A stretch of DNA of 64,000 bases from an uncultured Alistipes sp. Lineage in GTDB: Bacteria; Bacteroidota; Bacteroidia; Bacteroidales; Rikenellaceae. Below the pieces are notes generated by a model. It searched no databases. It had not been told where the DNA came from and was given only the letters and a program-made list of their open reading frames with translations. A program made the position numbers and the translations under genes. The stretch spans positions 1 through 64,000 of the forward strand of contig CAJUAV010000003.1 of the NCBI GenBank assembly GCA_910584485.1, in the 5' to 3' direction. This document shows positions 16,258-24,828 of this stretch, in pieces (within the stretch, counting starts at the first letter, position 1; every line of letters begins with the position of its first letter).

Positions 16258-19200
16258 CTATCGGACGGGCGTGAAGCGTACGCGCAGGCGGTGTTCGCGT
16301 TTTTCGACCGCATATTTTTTCAGCACGCCCGGGCCGCAGCTGCTGTTGCCCAGTCCGAGCACTGCCGCGTCGAGCGTCAGCTGCGGCGTCGCGAGGGGTC
16401 GCAGGTCGCAGTCGTGGGCCGTCGCGGCCAGCTGCTGCGCCGTGTAGGGCAGCACCTTCGCCGAGAAGGGGGCCTCGACCGCCGTGACGCGCACGCCGCG
16501 GCCGCGGCTGTCGGTAAGCGTCAGCTCGACCACCGCCTCCTTGTTGCCGCTATCCTGCGGACGGGGGTAGTGCGTATACTGCTCCGCGACGGTCGACTGC
16601 CAGCGGCCGATGCGCGCCGCCTCCGAGCGGTCGGGGTAGCTCTCCATCGGGCCGAAGCCGTACCACCCCACCCGTTGCAGGGCGCTGTCGGCCGTCCAGA
16701 CGCTCCCCAGGCAGGGCAGCTCGGGGAGCTCGCCCGCGGGCACGTAGCGCTCTTCGAGCTCCAGCGTGCCGTCGCCCCAGAGCGTCCAGCGGCTCTCGAC
16801 CTCGATCGTCCCCTCGGCGTAGCGGAAGCAGCGGTGCGCGGTCACCACGAGCCGATCGGGGGCGGGTTGTTCGCAGCGCATGCCGCGCGGCTCGACCGCG
16901 GGGGTCGCCAGCCCGTGGCGCGTCCAGTCCTTGGCGAGCCAGTTGCCGAAGCTGCGGTCGTTGTCGGTCGGCGCGCGGAAGGCGCTGAAGCGCATCGCGG
17001 CGAGCGTATCGCGCCGTCCGAAGATCGGCTGCGTGCCGTAGCGCAGCGATTCGAGTTCGCCCGTCGCGGCGTTCCACGCCACGCGGGTCGTCCCCGCAGC
17101 GGCCTCCAGCAGCGACACCTCGCCCGAGACGATGCGCACCCCTCCGCCCCGACCGATCGGCCGCTGCACGACGGCCAGCGCCCGATCGCGCAGCGTCAGC
17201 TGCTCGTGCGCCACCTCGTAGCCCGCCTCGGCCCACGGGGTCGCCTGCCGCAGCCGCAGCGAGAGGTTCAGCCGCAGGTCGTCGTCGGGGGCCGTCTTCG
17301 CGAGGGCCCGCTTCAGGTCGATCGCGGCGGTTCCCTCCCCGCCCGGGGCGACGGCGGGGAGCTCGAAGGTGCCGTCGGCCGTCGGCCGTCCGTTGCGCAC
17401 CAGCTCCCAGCAGCCGACGTAGGCGTCGAGGCCGACGTGGTGGTGGTGGTTGGTCAGCACCGCTTCGCAGCGCTCGCCGTCGAAGGTTCCCAGACGGAGG
17501 TAGACGGGCTGGTAGACGCGTTTCACCTCGTCGTATTTCGGGCCGAAGGTGCGGTCGGCGAAGACCACGCCGTTCAGGCAGAAGGCTTTCAGGTTGGGTT
17601 TGTCGCCGAAATCGCCGCCGTAGGCGATCCGCAGCCGTCCGTCGGGGAGGCGCTGTTCGATCCCTTGGTCGCACCAGTCCCAGATGAAGCCGCCGAGCAT
17701 GCGCGGGTGGCTGTAGATCTCGTCCCAGTAGGTTTGGAAATTGCCCATCGCATTGCCCATCGCATGGGCGTATTCGCTCGTCAGCACGGGGCGGTCGTCG
17801 TTCGTGCGGCGGGCGATCGACAGCAGCCGCTCCCAGCGGGCGTTCTCGGCGCGCTCGGCATCGGTCCCCTCGGGGATGCCCGGGTTCAGGTATTCGTCCT
17901 GCACGCGCGGATAGAAACGGCTGACCAGATCGACCGTCGCGGGATCGGGGGCTCCGCCGACCCCCTGCGCCCCCTCGTAATGGACCGGACGCGTCGGGTC
18001 GAAATCGTGCAGCCATGCCGAAATCGCCGCGAAATTGGGGCCGTAGCCGCTCTCGTTGCCCATGCTCCAGCAGACGACCGACGTGAAGTTCTTGTCGCGC
18101 TCGGCCATCCGCACGGCGCGGTCGAGGAAGGCCGCATGCCAGTCGGGATTCGACGCGAGGGTGCCGCGCAAGCCGTGCTCCTCGATGTCGGCCTCGTCCA
18201 TCACGTAGAGCCCCAGCGAATCGCAGAGGGCGTACCAGCGCGGGTGGTTCGGGTAGTGGCTCGTGCGCACGGCGTTGACGTTGGCGCGCTTCATGAGCAG
18301 GATATCTTCGAGCATCCGCTCCTCGGTCATGACGCGGGCCGTCCGCGGGTCGTGCTCGTGGCGGTTCACGCCGCGGAAACGGATCGGAGCGCCGTTGACG
18401 AGCACCCGACCGTCGCGCACCTCGACGGAGCGGAAGCCGAAGCGGTGTTCGGCACGCTCGATCGGCTCGCCCGCCGCATTCTTCAGCGTCAGGCGCAGCG
18501 TATAGAGGTAGGGCGTCTCGGCCGTCCAGCGGTGCGGGGCCTCGACGTGCGCCGTCATGCGGCCCAGCTTGCGGGGACCGCGCTGCGGGAACCACTCGTT
18601 CATCACGGCCGCCTTGTGATCGAGGTCGAGGACCGCCTCGATCGGAATTTCGAGGCGCGTCACCTCCTCGCCCGCGGCATCCTCGACCGTCGCTTCGAAG
18701 CGGTACCCCTCGCCCCGCTCGCCGCCGTAGACGGCGAATTCGGGATCGATCTGCAACGTGAAATCGCGGTAGTCGGCATCGGGCAGCGTCCGCACCGTAA
18801 AGTCCGTGAGGCGCACGTCGGGCGTGCGGTAGAGGAGCACGTCGCGGTGGATACCTCCGAAGCGCCAGAAATCCTGGTCCTCGAGGTAGGAGCCGTCCGA
18901 ATAGCGGTAGACCTCGACGGCGAGGCTGTTTTCACCCGCCCGCAGGTAGGGCGTGATGTTGAACTCGGAGGGCTCCATGCTGCCCTGCGAGTAGCCGACC
19001 CTTCGGCCGTTCACCCAGACGTAGAAGGCGCTCATCACCCCCTCGAAGCGCAGGAAGGTCTGCCCCGCGGGCCAGGCGTCGGGCAGCGTGAAGGTGCGGC
19101 GGTACTGCCCCACGGGGTTGCGCTCGTCGAAGGTCGTGTAGCCCTTTTTCGGCTCGCCCGTCACGCGCGGCGGATCGATGCGGAAGACGTAGCCCGCCGA

Positions 19201-19599
19201 GGCGTAGATCGGCGTGCCGAAGCCGTTCGCCTCCCAGTTGGCGGGGACGGGGAAATCGCACCAGGCGCTGTCGTCGAAATCGGGGCGGTAGAAATCGGGG
19301 ATGCGCTCCGCAGGGGTCTTGGTCCAGCGGAAGCGCCACGCTCCGTCGAGCGACAGGGTGCGGTCGCCCGCCCGACGGCCGAAGGGAAGAAAGGCGGCGC
19401 GGGCCGGCTCGCGGTTGATCTGCAGGACGTGGTGGTTCTCCCAGTCGGGAGGGGTTGCGGAGGTTGCGGCGGGGGCCGTTGCGGGGGCAGCGGATGCGGT
19501 TGTTGCGGTTGTTGCGGCTGTTGCGGCGAGGGCCGTTTCGGCGGCAAGGGCTGCTGCGAAGAGGGCGGCGCGGGCGGCAAGGAGGATCGGTCGTTTCAT
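16258..19599 (-). CDS. GH2 beta-galactosidase (LacZ-type)
   Basis: The 1113-residue product has a signal peptide, an Ala/Thr-rich linker (about residues 24-52), then the LacZ domain order: sugar-binding, Ig-like, TIM barrel, Ig-like and beta-galactosidase small-chain domain. The acid/base Glu516 is in GNESGYG and the nucleophile Glu609 is in SEYAHAMGN. The small-chain region has GWYGFGPMESYPDR. It should remove terminal beta-galactose in the periplasm. It is the last gene of the leftward glycosidase operon. In the B. thetaiotaomicron RG-II system a GH2 beta-galactosidase acts on chain B, so the same role is likely here. ATG 19599 begins the signal peptide; the upstream frame is repeat sequence. 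Confidence 0.92.
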   Translation of the reverse strand: MKRPILLAARAALFAAALAAETALAATAATTATTASAAPATAPAATSATPPDWENHHVLQINREPARAAFLPFGRRAGDRTLSLDGAWRFRWTKTPAERIPDFYRPDFDDSAWCDFPVPANWEANGFGTPIYASAGYVFRIDPPRVTGEPKKGYTTFDERNPVGQYRRTFTLPDAWPAGQTFLRFEGVMSAFYVWVNGRRVGYSQGSMEPSEFNITPYLRAGENSLAVEVYRYSDGSYLEDQDFWRFGGIHRDVLLYRTPDVRLTDFTVRTLPDADYRDFTLQIDPEFAVYGGERGEGYRFEATVEDAAGEEVTRLEIPIEAVLDLDHKAAVMNEWFPQRGPRKLGRMTAHVEAPHRWTAETPYLYTLRLTLKNAAGEPIERAEHRFGFRSVEVRDGRVLVNGAPIRFRGVNRHEHDPRTARVMTEERMLEDILLMKRANVNAVRTSHYPNHPRWYALCDSLGLYVMDEADIEEHGLRGTLASNPDWHAAFLDRAVRMAERDKNFTSVVCWSMGNESGYGPNFAAISAWLHDFDPTRPVHYEGAQGVGGAPDPATVDLVSRFYPRVQDEYLNPGIPEGTDAERAENARWERLLSIARRTNDDRPVLTSEYAHAMGNAMGNFQTYWDEIYSHPRMLGGFIWDWCDQGIEQRLPDGRLRIAYGGDFGDKPNLKAFCLNGVVFADRTFGPKYDEVKRVYQPVYLRLGTFDGERCEAVLTNHHHHVGLDAYVGCWELVRNGRPTADGTFELPAVAPGGEGTAAIDLKRALAKTAPDDDLRLNLSLRLRQATPWAEAGYEVAHEQLTLRDRALAVVQRPIGRGGGVRIVSGEVSLLEAAAGTTRVAWNAATGELESLRYGTQPIFGRRDTLAAMRFSAFRAPTDNDRSFGNWLAKDWTRHGLATPAVEPRGMRCEQPAPDRLVVTAHRCFRYAEGTIEVESRWTLWGDGTLELEERYVPAGELPELPCLGSVWTADSALQRVGWYGFGPMESYPDRSEAARIGRWQSTVAEQYTHYPRPQDSGNKEAVVELTLTDSRGRGVRVTAVEAPFSAKVLPYTAQQLAATAHDCDLRPLATPQLTLDAAVLGLGNSSCGPGVLKKYAVEKREHRLRVRFTPVR

Positions 19600-19689
19600 G
19601 GTCGGGACTCGGAATCGAACGGATATTTCGGGTTTTGCGGTTGTTTCGGTTTGGGTTACGGTTGTTGCGGGGGGGTCTCGAGCGCGTTC

Positions 19690-20040
19690 CGTGACGCGGG
19701 TCGCAGCTTGCGAAGCGCACGCAACGAGCTTTACGCGAGCTGCGGGCCTTCGCGCGGCGAAGCTGCGGCCCGCCGACGTCTGCGACGTCGAGCCCTGCGA
19801 CGCGGTGCGACCCCAGTTCGGGTCGAAGCCTGCGGAGCGCACGCAGGTTTGTCAAAACTGCGGGCCTCCGCCGGCGGAGGCTTCGGCCCGCCGCACTTTC
19901 AGCGCGATTCATGTTCGGACCGCAGCCGAGCGGAGGGGCCTGCGACCTTCAGGAGCAGCCCTCCGCCAGGGAGCGGCTGCGGGCTGCCGCACTTGCGTGC
20001 GACCCCTCCCTAATTTTTAATTTTTCATTCTTAATGCCTC
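19690..20040 (+). repeat. Intergenic structured-repeat block 4
   Basis: Three elements lie between the GH2 and GH137-GH2 genes. Family I: a 19703-19715, c 19742-19773, d GACGTC-TGC-GACGTC 19775-19789. Family I: a 19825-19837, c 19860-19891, d imperfect at 19893-19905. Family II: a 19922-19936, c 19955-19987, d GCAC-TTGC-GTGC 19989-20000. A period-7 A/T-rich tract at 20010-20033 abuts the 3' end of the GH137-GH2 gene. Confidence 0.85.
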
Positions 20041-20042
20041 AT

Positions 20043-23000
20043 TCACTGCACATCGAGCGCCTCGAAGGCCACCCCCTCCAGCTCGTCGCCCGAGAGGATC
20101 AGGCGGTAGGAGCCCGCATTGATGTAGCTGCCCGAGGTGGTGCTCAACACGCGCCACTTCTCCCCCAGGTCGGGCAGCAGCAGCTCCGTATCGCGCAGCA
20201 CGGCGCCCGCCGCATCGACCAGTCGCAGCCGCAGCGGCACGGGGCGCCCCGTCTCGTTAACGTATTTGAAGCGGAAGGCGCACACCTGCGCCACGCCCGT
20301 GCGGATGTCCCAGGCGATGCTGCCCGCCCCCTTTTCGAAGAAGACGCCCGCCCGTTTGCGCAGCACCTCGATGCGGTGGCGCCCCTCGATCGCGGCCTCC
20401 TCCGCCTCGTAGGTCACGGCGGGGCGCGTCACGGGTTCCGCGGGCAGCAGCTCGGCGGGGGTGCGGGGCAGCACGTCGCGTTCGGCCGCCGCCCAGCTCC
20501 AGTCGGAGGGGGCCGCGGCGGGCATCGTCGCCGTGCGGTCGGTCGTGGCGACGGCGATCGCCGAAATCACCGCCTGCCCCGCCTTCACCTCGGGGAAATC
20601 GACCCGGAGGCCGCGTCCGTCGGCCGCCTCGGCCTCGACGACGATCTTCAGGGCACCGTCGTGGCCCTTCTCGGCCCAGATGTCGAGGTCGTCGACCACC
20701 GTGCGGCCGTTCACCGCCACGTCGAAGATGCGCAGCCCCTCGCAATCGGTGCCCGCACCGCCGCCCGTGCCGTGCCACGGCTCGACGAAATAGAGCTCGA
20801 GGCGGTAGTGGCCGTCGGGCACCGCGAAGCGGTAGTTCAGCTCATGGCGTCCGAAGCGGAACGAGCCGAAAAGGGGCCAGTCGCGCGTGCCGCGGATCGG
20901 ATCCGCCGTCGTGCGGCGGCTCGCCAGGTAGGGCGACAGCCCCTCGAAGCGTTCGCTCCACGAATGCGACCAGCGCACATCATCCGTCTCCCACGTCTGT
21001 CCGAAGACATCCGTGTAACGGTCGCCGCCGCAGTTGACGCGGCAGAGGTAGCGGTAGCCGTCGGCGCCGCGCGTCAGCGGCTCCGCCTCCGCATAGAGGG
21101 TCTCGAAGCGGGGCGCTTCGGGAAGGTTCTCCAGCACCAGTACATCCTCGGCCACCGCCTTACCGTCGCAGTAGCCCACCGCGCGCAGCACGTTGTAGCG
21201 GATGTCGCGGTGCTCCCACGTGAAATGCGTGCCGATCGGACCGCGGCGCTTGGTGCCGAGGAAGGTCGCACGCGAGGGCTCGGCATCGTTCCAGAGCAGC
21301 ACCGAGTCGCAGTTCGAGTAGGCCTCGATCGTCGCGCGGCGCGGCGCATCGAAGCGGTCGCTCCACGTGTGCGAGACGAGGCAGACCATCGGGTCGCGCT
21401 TCGCGTCGACGAAGTTGGCCCGATACATATAATAGGCGTCGTTCGGCTCCTCCCACGGCGTCACGAGCCCCTTGTTGTTGAAGGGGCCGACCTTGTCGAT
21501 GCGCAGGTACCCCTCCTCGGGCTGGCGGCGGCCCGGGTTGTCGTGGCTCGAGTAGATCCACTGGAACTGGCCGCAGAGGCGGTCGCGCGCCTCGTCGGCG
21601 AGGCGGACCTTCGTTTCGAGCAGCTGCGTCATGCGGTTTTCGTTCCACGACCCCGCGGGATCGAACGGGCAGGGCTCCTCGTGGAAACCCGTCGTGCGCC
21701 AGGCGCCGTACTCGCCGTTGAGCAGCTGATCGGGTCGGGAGAGCTCCTCGCCGTAGCGCTGCAACTCGCCGCCGTAGGTGCCGCTCCAGTTCTGCACGAC
21801 GTTCCAGTCGGTGCCCGTGCCGCCGTTGCAGGTCGTCACGGGACGCATCGTCGCACTCGTGGGATCCAGCTCGCGGATGATCGCCGTGCACTCCTCGGCG
21901 AAGGCGCGCGGCAGGACGCTCTCGTTCTGCAACCCCCACAGCATCACCGAGGGGGAGTTGCGGCGCTCCTTCACCCAGCGGCGCAGCAGCGTCTTGAAAT
22001 TTTCGCGGAATTCGGGCGTGTCGTACCAGACGTGGGCCGAGAACTGCGTCCAGAAGAGGATGCCGTGGCGGTCCCACGCCGCCTGGTAGTCGAGGCGGTG
22101 GGGCTGGTGGGCATCGCGGAAGGCGTTGAAGCCCGCGTTGCGGATCTGCTTCACGCGCGAGGCGACCTGCTCGGCCGTGAAGGCGTGCGAAGCGCCGAAC
22201 TGGTGTTCGTATTCGCAGGTGCCGTTGATGAAGACGGGCTTGCCGTTCACGTAAAAGCGGCCGTCGCCGTCGCCCCGCGTCACGGGCCACGAGAAGGTGC
22301 GGATGCCGCAGGGGGTCGTCACCTCGTCCGTGGTGGCCGTACCGCGCTTGAGCATCGAGACGAGGTCGTAGAGGTAGGGATCGTCGGGCGACCAGAGGTG
22401 CGCATCGGGCACCTCGGCGCTTTGGCGCACGCTCTTCGTCTCGCCCGGGGCGAGGGTCACCTCCTCCGTGAGGCGGAAAACCTGCGCGCCGAGCGGCGTG
22501 GCGAACTTGCTGACGAGTTGCACCGTCTCGGTCGTCGGACCGTAGTTCTTCACCTCGGTCTCGATGCGGACCGTGCGGTTATCGGTCTCGTTCCAGACGT
22601 GGACGCCGAAGGGTTCGATGCGGACCGCATCGGTGATTTCGAGCGTCACGGGGCGGAAGATGCCGAGCGGCTGCGAACCCTCGCTGAAGCCGACCTCCGA
22701 CGAGCAGCCGCCGCAGACCCACGGCATGTCGGCGACGAGTTCGGGGTGCTCGGCCTTGACCGTCAAGCGGTTTTCACCCTCGCGCAGGGCGTCGGTCACC
22801 TCCAGCGTCAGCACCGTGCGGCCAACGGGGTGGCGTCCCAGGTCGACGCCGTTCAGGGCGATCGTCGCATAGGTGCCGACCCCCTCGAAGTGCAGGAAGG
22901 CGCGTTTGCCCGCGGGTTTGGAGGCGGTGAAGCGCTTCTCGTAGTGCGCCGTGCCGTGCAGGTTGCCGTGCAAGAGCTGGCGGTAACCGTAGTAATCGTC

Positions 23001-24239
23001 CCAGTTGTGGGGGACGGAGACGGTCCGCTCGGAGCCCTCGACCCCCTCGAGGCGGGTGCGCCAGCCGTCGGCGAGTTCGATCCGCTGACGACGGCCCTTG
23101 CGGTCGGGGGCGGGGAAATGCACCTTCGAGCGCCCCATCGGGCGGCTCGTGGCGACGGCGATGCCGCGCTGCTGGTCGTTGTTGACGGCGCAATAGAAAT
23201 GGTAGACCACCCCGTCGTGCCGCACGACGAAGCTCTTGTGGGCGAAGAGTTCGTCGTAGGGCTTCGACGGCCGGATCAGGTCGTCGCCCTGCCAGTCGTC
23301 CCACGTCACCAGGTCGTAGCTGCACGCGAAGGTGTTGTAGGCGAGGTAGGGACGCGTCGGGTTGAAGGCCGAGAAATAGAACATGACGTAGAGGTCGCCC
23401 ATGCGCACGATCTGGGCGTCGCCCGTGATCGTCCCCTGCGCCTCGTGCGTGAAGACGGGATTGCCCTCGTAACGGCGCCAGCGGCGCATGTCGTCCGAGA
23501 GGGCGATGCCGATGCGTTCGCCCTTGTGACCCGTTTCGGGGTTGATGCCGCCCGCATTGTAATAGAGCACGAAGGGGGCCCCGAGCCGCTTTTCGCGGTC
23601 CCAGTAGACCATGCTTTTGTACTCGGTGAGCCGCTCCCACCACTGCGCCTCGTCGTCCTCGCCCGAGAGGATCGGCCGATCGGCCGCCTCCCACGCATGG
23701 GGTTTCGTCGGATCGCCCGCGGTCCACGCCAGGCCGACGTGCAGCGGGGCGTTCACCGCCTCGTATCCCGTGCCCGCACCGCCGATGTAGGTCATCCAGC
23801 GGCGCCCCCTGAAGCGTTGCAGGGCGTACGAACCGCCCCACTCCGTATCGACGAGCGAGGGGAAGCCGCCGCGCTGGTTGGCATCCCACGCGCCGTCGCG
23901 GAAGGGCAGGATGCGTCCCAGCGTCCGCCACGAAAGCAGGTCGTCGCTCTCGGCGAGCCACGTTTCGTAACCGCGGCCGTCCTTGGCGCCCTTGCCGTCG
24001 TAGAGGACGTAGGTCATGTACCAGCGGCCGTTCTCGCGGAAGACCGTCGGGCAGTCGATCTTGGCCTTGTTCGTCTCGGGGGCGATCACCAGACCGTACT
24101 TATAGGGGGTCTTCGCCGCCTCGTAGACGGCGGCCATGCGCTCCTGCGAGACGCGGCGCGCGGGGGTCGTCGGCCGTTCGGCCGCGGCGCCCCGCAGGGC
24201 GAAGGCGGTCAGCAGGAGAAAGAGGATGCGTCGTGTCAT
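20043..24239 (-). CDS. GH137-GH2 bifunctional glycosidase (BT0996-like)
   Basis: The 1398-residue product has a signal peptide, an N-terminal five-bladed propeller (about residues 35-375, with KIDCPTVFRENGRWYMTYV and repeated FYF/WYM blade motifs), then GH2 sugar-binding, Ig and TIM-barrel domains (about 380-960), a malectin-like domain (about 1080-1230) and a C-terminal carbohydrate-binding-like domain. The GH2 catalytic pair is Glu773 (GLQNES) and Glu843 (LNGEYGAW). This order matches B. thetaiotaomicron BT0996, where GH137 is a beta-L-arabinofuranosidase (RG-II chain B tip) and GH2 a beta-glucuronidase (chain A). Specificity is inferred. ATG 24239 is preferred over an upstream TTG. It lies between repeat blocks within the leftward operon. 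Confidence 0.75.
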   Translation of the reverse strand: MTRRILFLLLTAFALRGAAAERPTTPARRVSQERMAAVYEAAKTPYKYGLVIAPETNKAKIDCPTVFRENGRWYMTYVLYDGKGAKDGRGYETWLAESDDLLSWRTLGRILPFRDGAWDANQRGGFPSLVDTEWGGSYALQRFRGRRWMTYIGGAGTGYEAVNAPLHVGLAWTAGDPTKPHAWEAADRPILSGEDDEAQWWERLTEYKSMVYWDREKRLGAPFVLYYNAGGINPETGHKGERIGIALSDDMRRWRRYEGNPVFTHEAQGTITGDAQIVRMGDLYVMFYFSAFNPTRPYLAYNTFACSYDLVTWDDWQGDDLIRPSKPYDELFAHKSFVVRHDGVVYHFYCAVNNDQQRGIAVATSRPMGRSKVHFPAPDRKGRRQRIELADGWRTRLEGVEGSERTVSVPHNWDDYYGYRQLLHGNLHGTAHYEKRFTASKPAGKRAFLHFEGVGTYATIALNGVDLGRHPVGRTVLTLEVTDALREGENRLTVKAEHPELVADMPWVCGGCSSEVGFSEGSQPLGIFRPVTLEITDAVRIEPFGVHVWNETDNRTVRIETEVKNYGPTTETVQLVSKFATPLGAQVFRLTEEVTLAPGETKSVRQSAEVPDAHLWSPDDPYLYDLVSMLKRGTATTDEVTTPCGIRTFSWPVTRGDGDGRFYVNGKPVFINGTCEYEHQFGASHAFTAEQVASRVKQIRNAGFNAFRDAHQPHRLDYQAAWDRHGILFWTQFSAHVWYDTPEFRENFKTLLRRWVKERRNSPSVMLWGLQNESVLPRAFAEECTAIIRELDPTSATMRPVTTCNGGTGTDWNVVQNWSGTYGGELQRYGEELSRPDQLLNGEYGAWRTTGFHEEPCPFDPAGSWNENRMTQLLETKVRLADEARDRLCGQFQWIYSSHDNPGRRQPEEGYLRIDKVGPFNNKGLVTPWEEPNDAYYMYRANFVDAKRDPMVCLVSHTWSDRFDAPRRATIEAYSNCDSVLLWNDAEPSRATFLGTKRRGPIGTHFTWEHRDIRYNVLRAVGYCDGKAVAEDVLVLENLPEAPRFETLYAEAEPLTRGADGYRYLCRVNCGGDRYTDVFGQTWETDDVRWSHSWSERFEGLSPYLASRRTTADPIRGTRDWPLFGSFRFGRHELNYRFAVPDGHYRLELYFVEPWHGTGGGAGTDCEGLRIFDVAVNGRTVVDDLDIWAEKGHDGALKIVVEAEAADGRGLRVDFPEVKAGQAVISAIAVATTDRTATMPAAAPSDWSWAAAERDVLPRTPAELLPAEPVTRPAVTYEAEEAAIEGRHRIEVLRKRAGVFFEKGAGSIAWDIRTGVAQVCAFRFKYVNETGRPVPLRLRLVDAAGAVLRDTELLLPDLGEKWRVLSTTSGSYINAGSYRLILSGDELEGVAFEALDVQ

Positions 24240-24389
24240 GTATGTCAATTCGTTCTTATGCAGTTGTTTCTTGCCCGGGGCGGCGGAGCGGGGCGGGCGG
24301 CTTGCGCGGGGCCTTGCCGTTCAGTCGCGCGGGCGGGGTCGGGGCGGGCTGTCCGCTTCGGGCGGGTGCGGAGCAGGAGCGGCTTGTTT

Positions 24390-24815
24390 CCAGTTCGCCG
24401 ACGGCGGCAGGAGGGCAGCGAGCCTGTTGGCGGGCGAGCCTTGCCGTCCGCCGCGTGGGGCGGCGGCGAACGGCACGCGCTGCGCGCGATTTACAGCAGG
24501 GCGCACCGACACGGGTCGAAGCCTGCGGAGCGCACGCACTCGTCAGATGCGGGCCTTAAGCACGCGGAGGCTTCGGCCCGCCGCACATCCGTGCGATTTC
24601 CGCTCCGACGGAAAGACAGCAGGTCTCCGAATTCGGCCCGCAGCCGAGCGGAGGGGCCTGCGACGAGCGCCCGCGAGAAGCAGCCCTCCGCCAGGGGGCG
24701 GCTGCGGGCTGCCGATGGCTGCGCAATGACCGAGGGCCCTGCCCAAACTGCGCTGCGGCTGCCGATGGCTGCGCCATCGAACCGTTTTGCCTGCCCTTCC
24801 GCCAAAAGGGCGGCT
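24390..24815 (+). repeat. Intergenic structured-repeat block 5
   Basis: This block shows three families side by side. Family III: a TTCGCCGACGGCGG 24394-24407, c 24442-24475, d GCGC-TGC-GCGC 24477-24487. Family I: a 24518-24530, c 24549-24581, d GCAC-ATCC-GTGC 24583-24594. Family II: a 24640-24654, c 24680-24712, d decayed at 24714. An extra d (GATGGC/GCCATC) is at 24764-24778. No gene is present between GH138 and GH137-GH2. Confidence 0.85.
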
Positions 24816-24828
24816 GCCTCTAATACCT

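Noticed and set aside
24240..24248. Upstream TTG start for the GH137-GH2 gene
   Set aside because: The ATG three codons later (24239) gives a normal signal peptide and is the more likely start.
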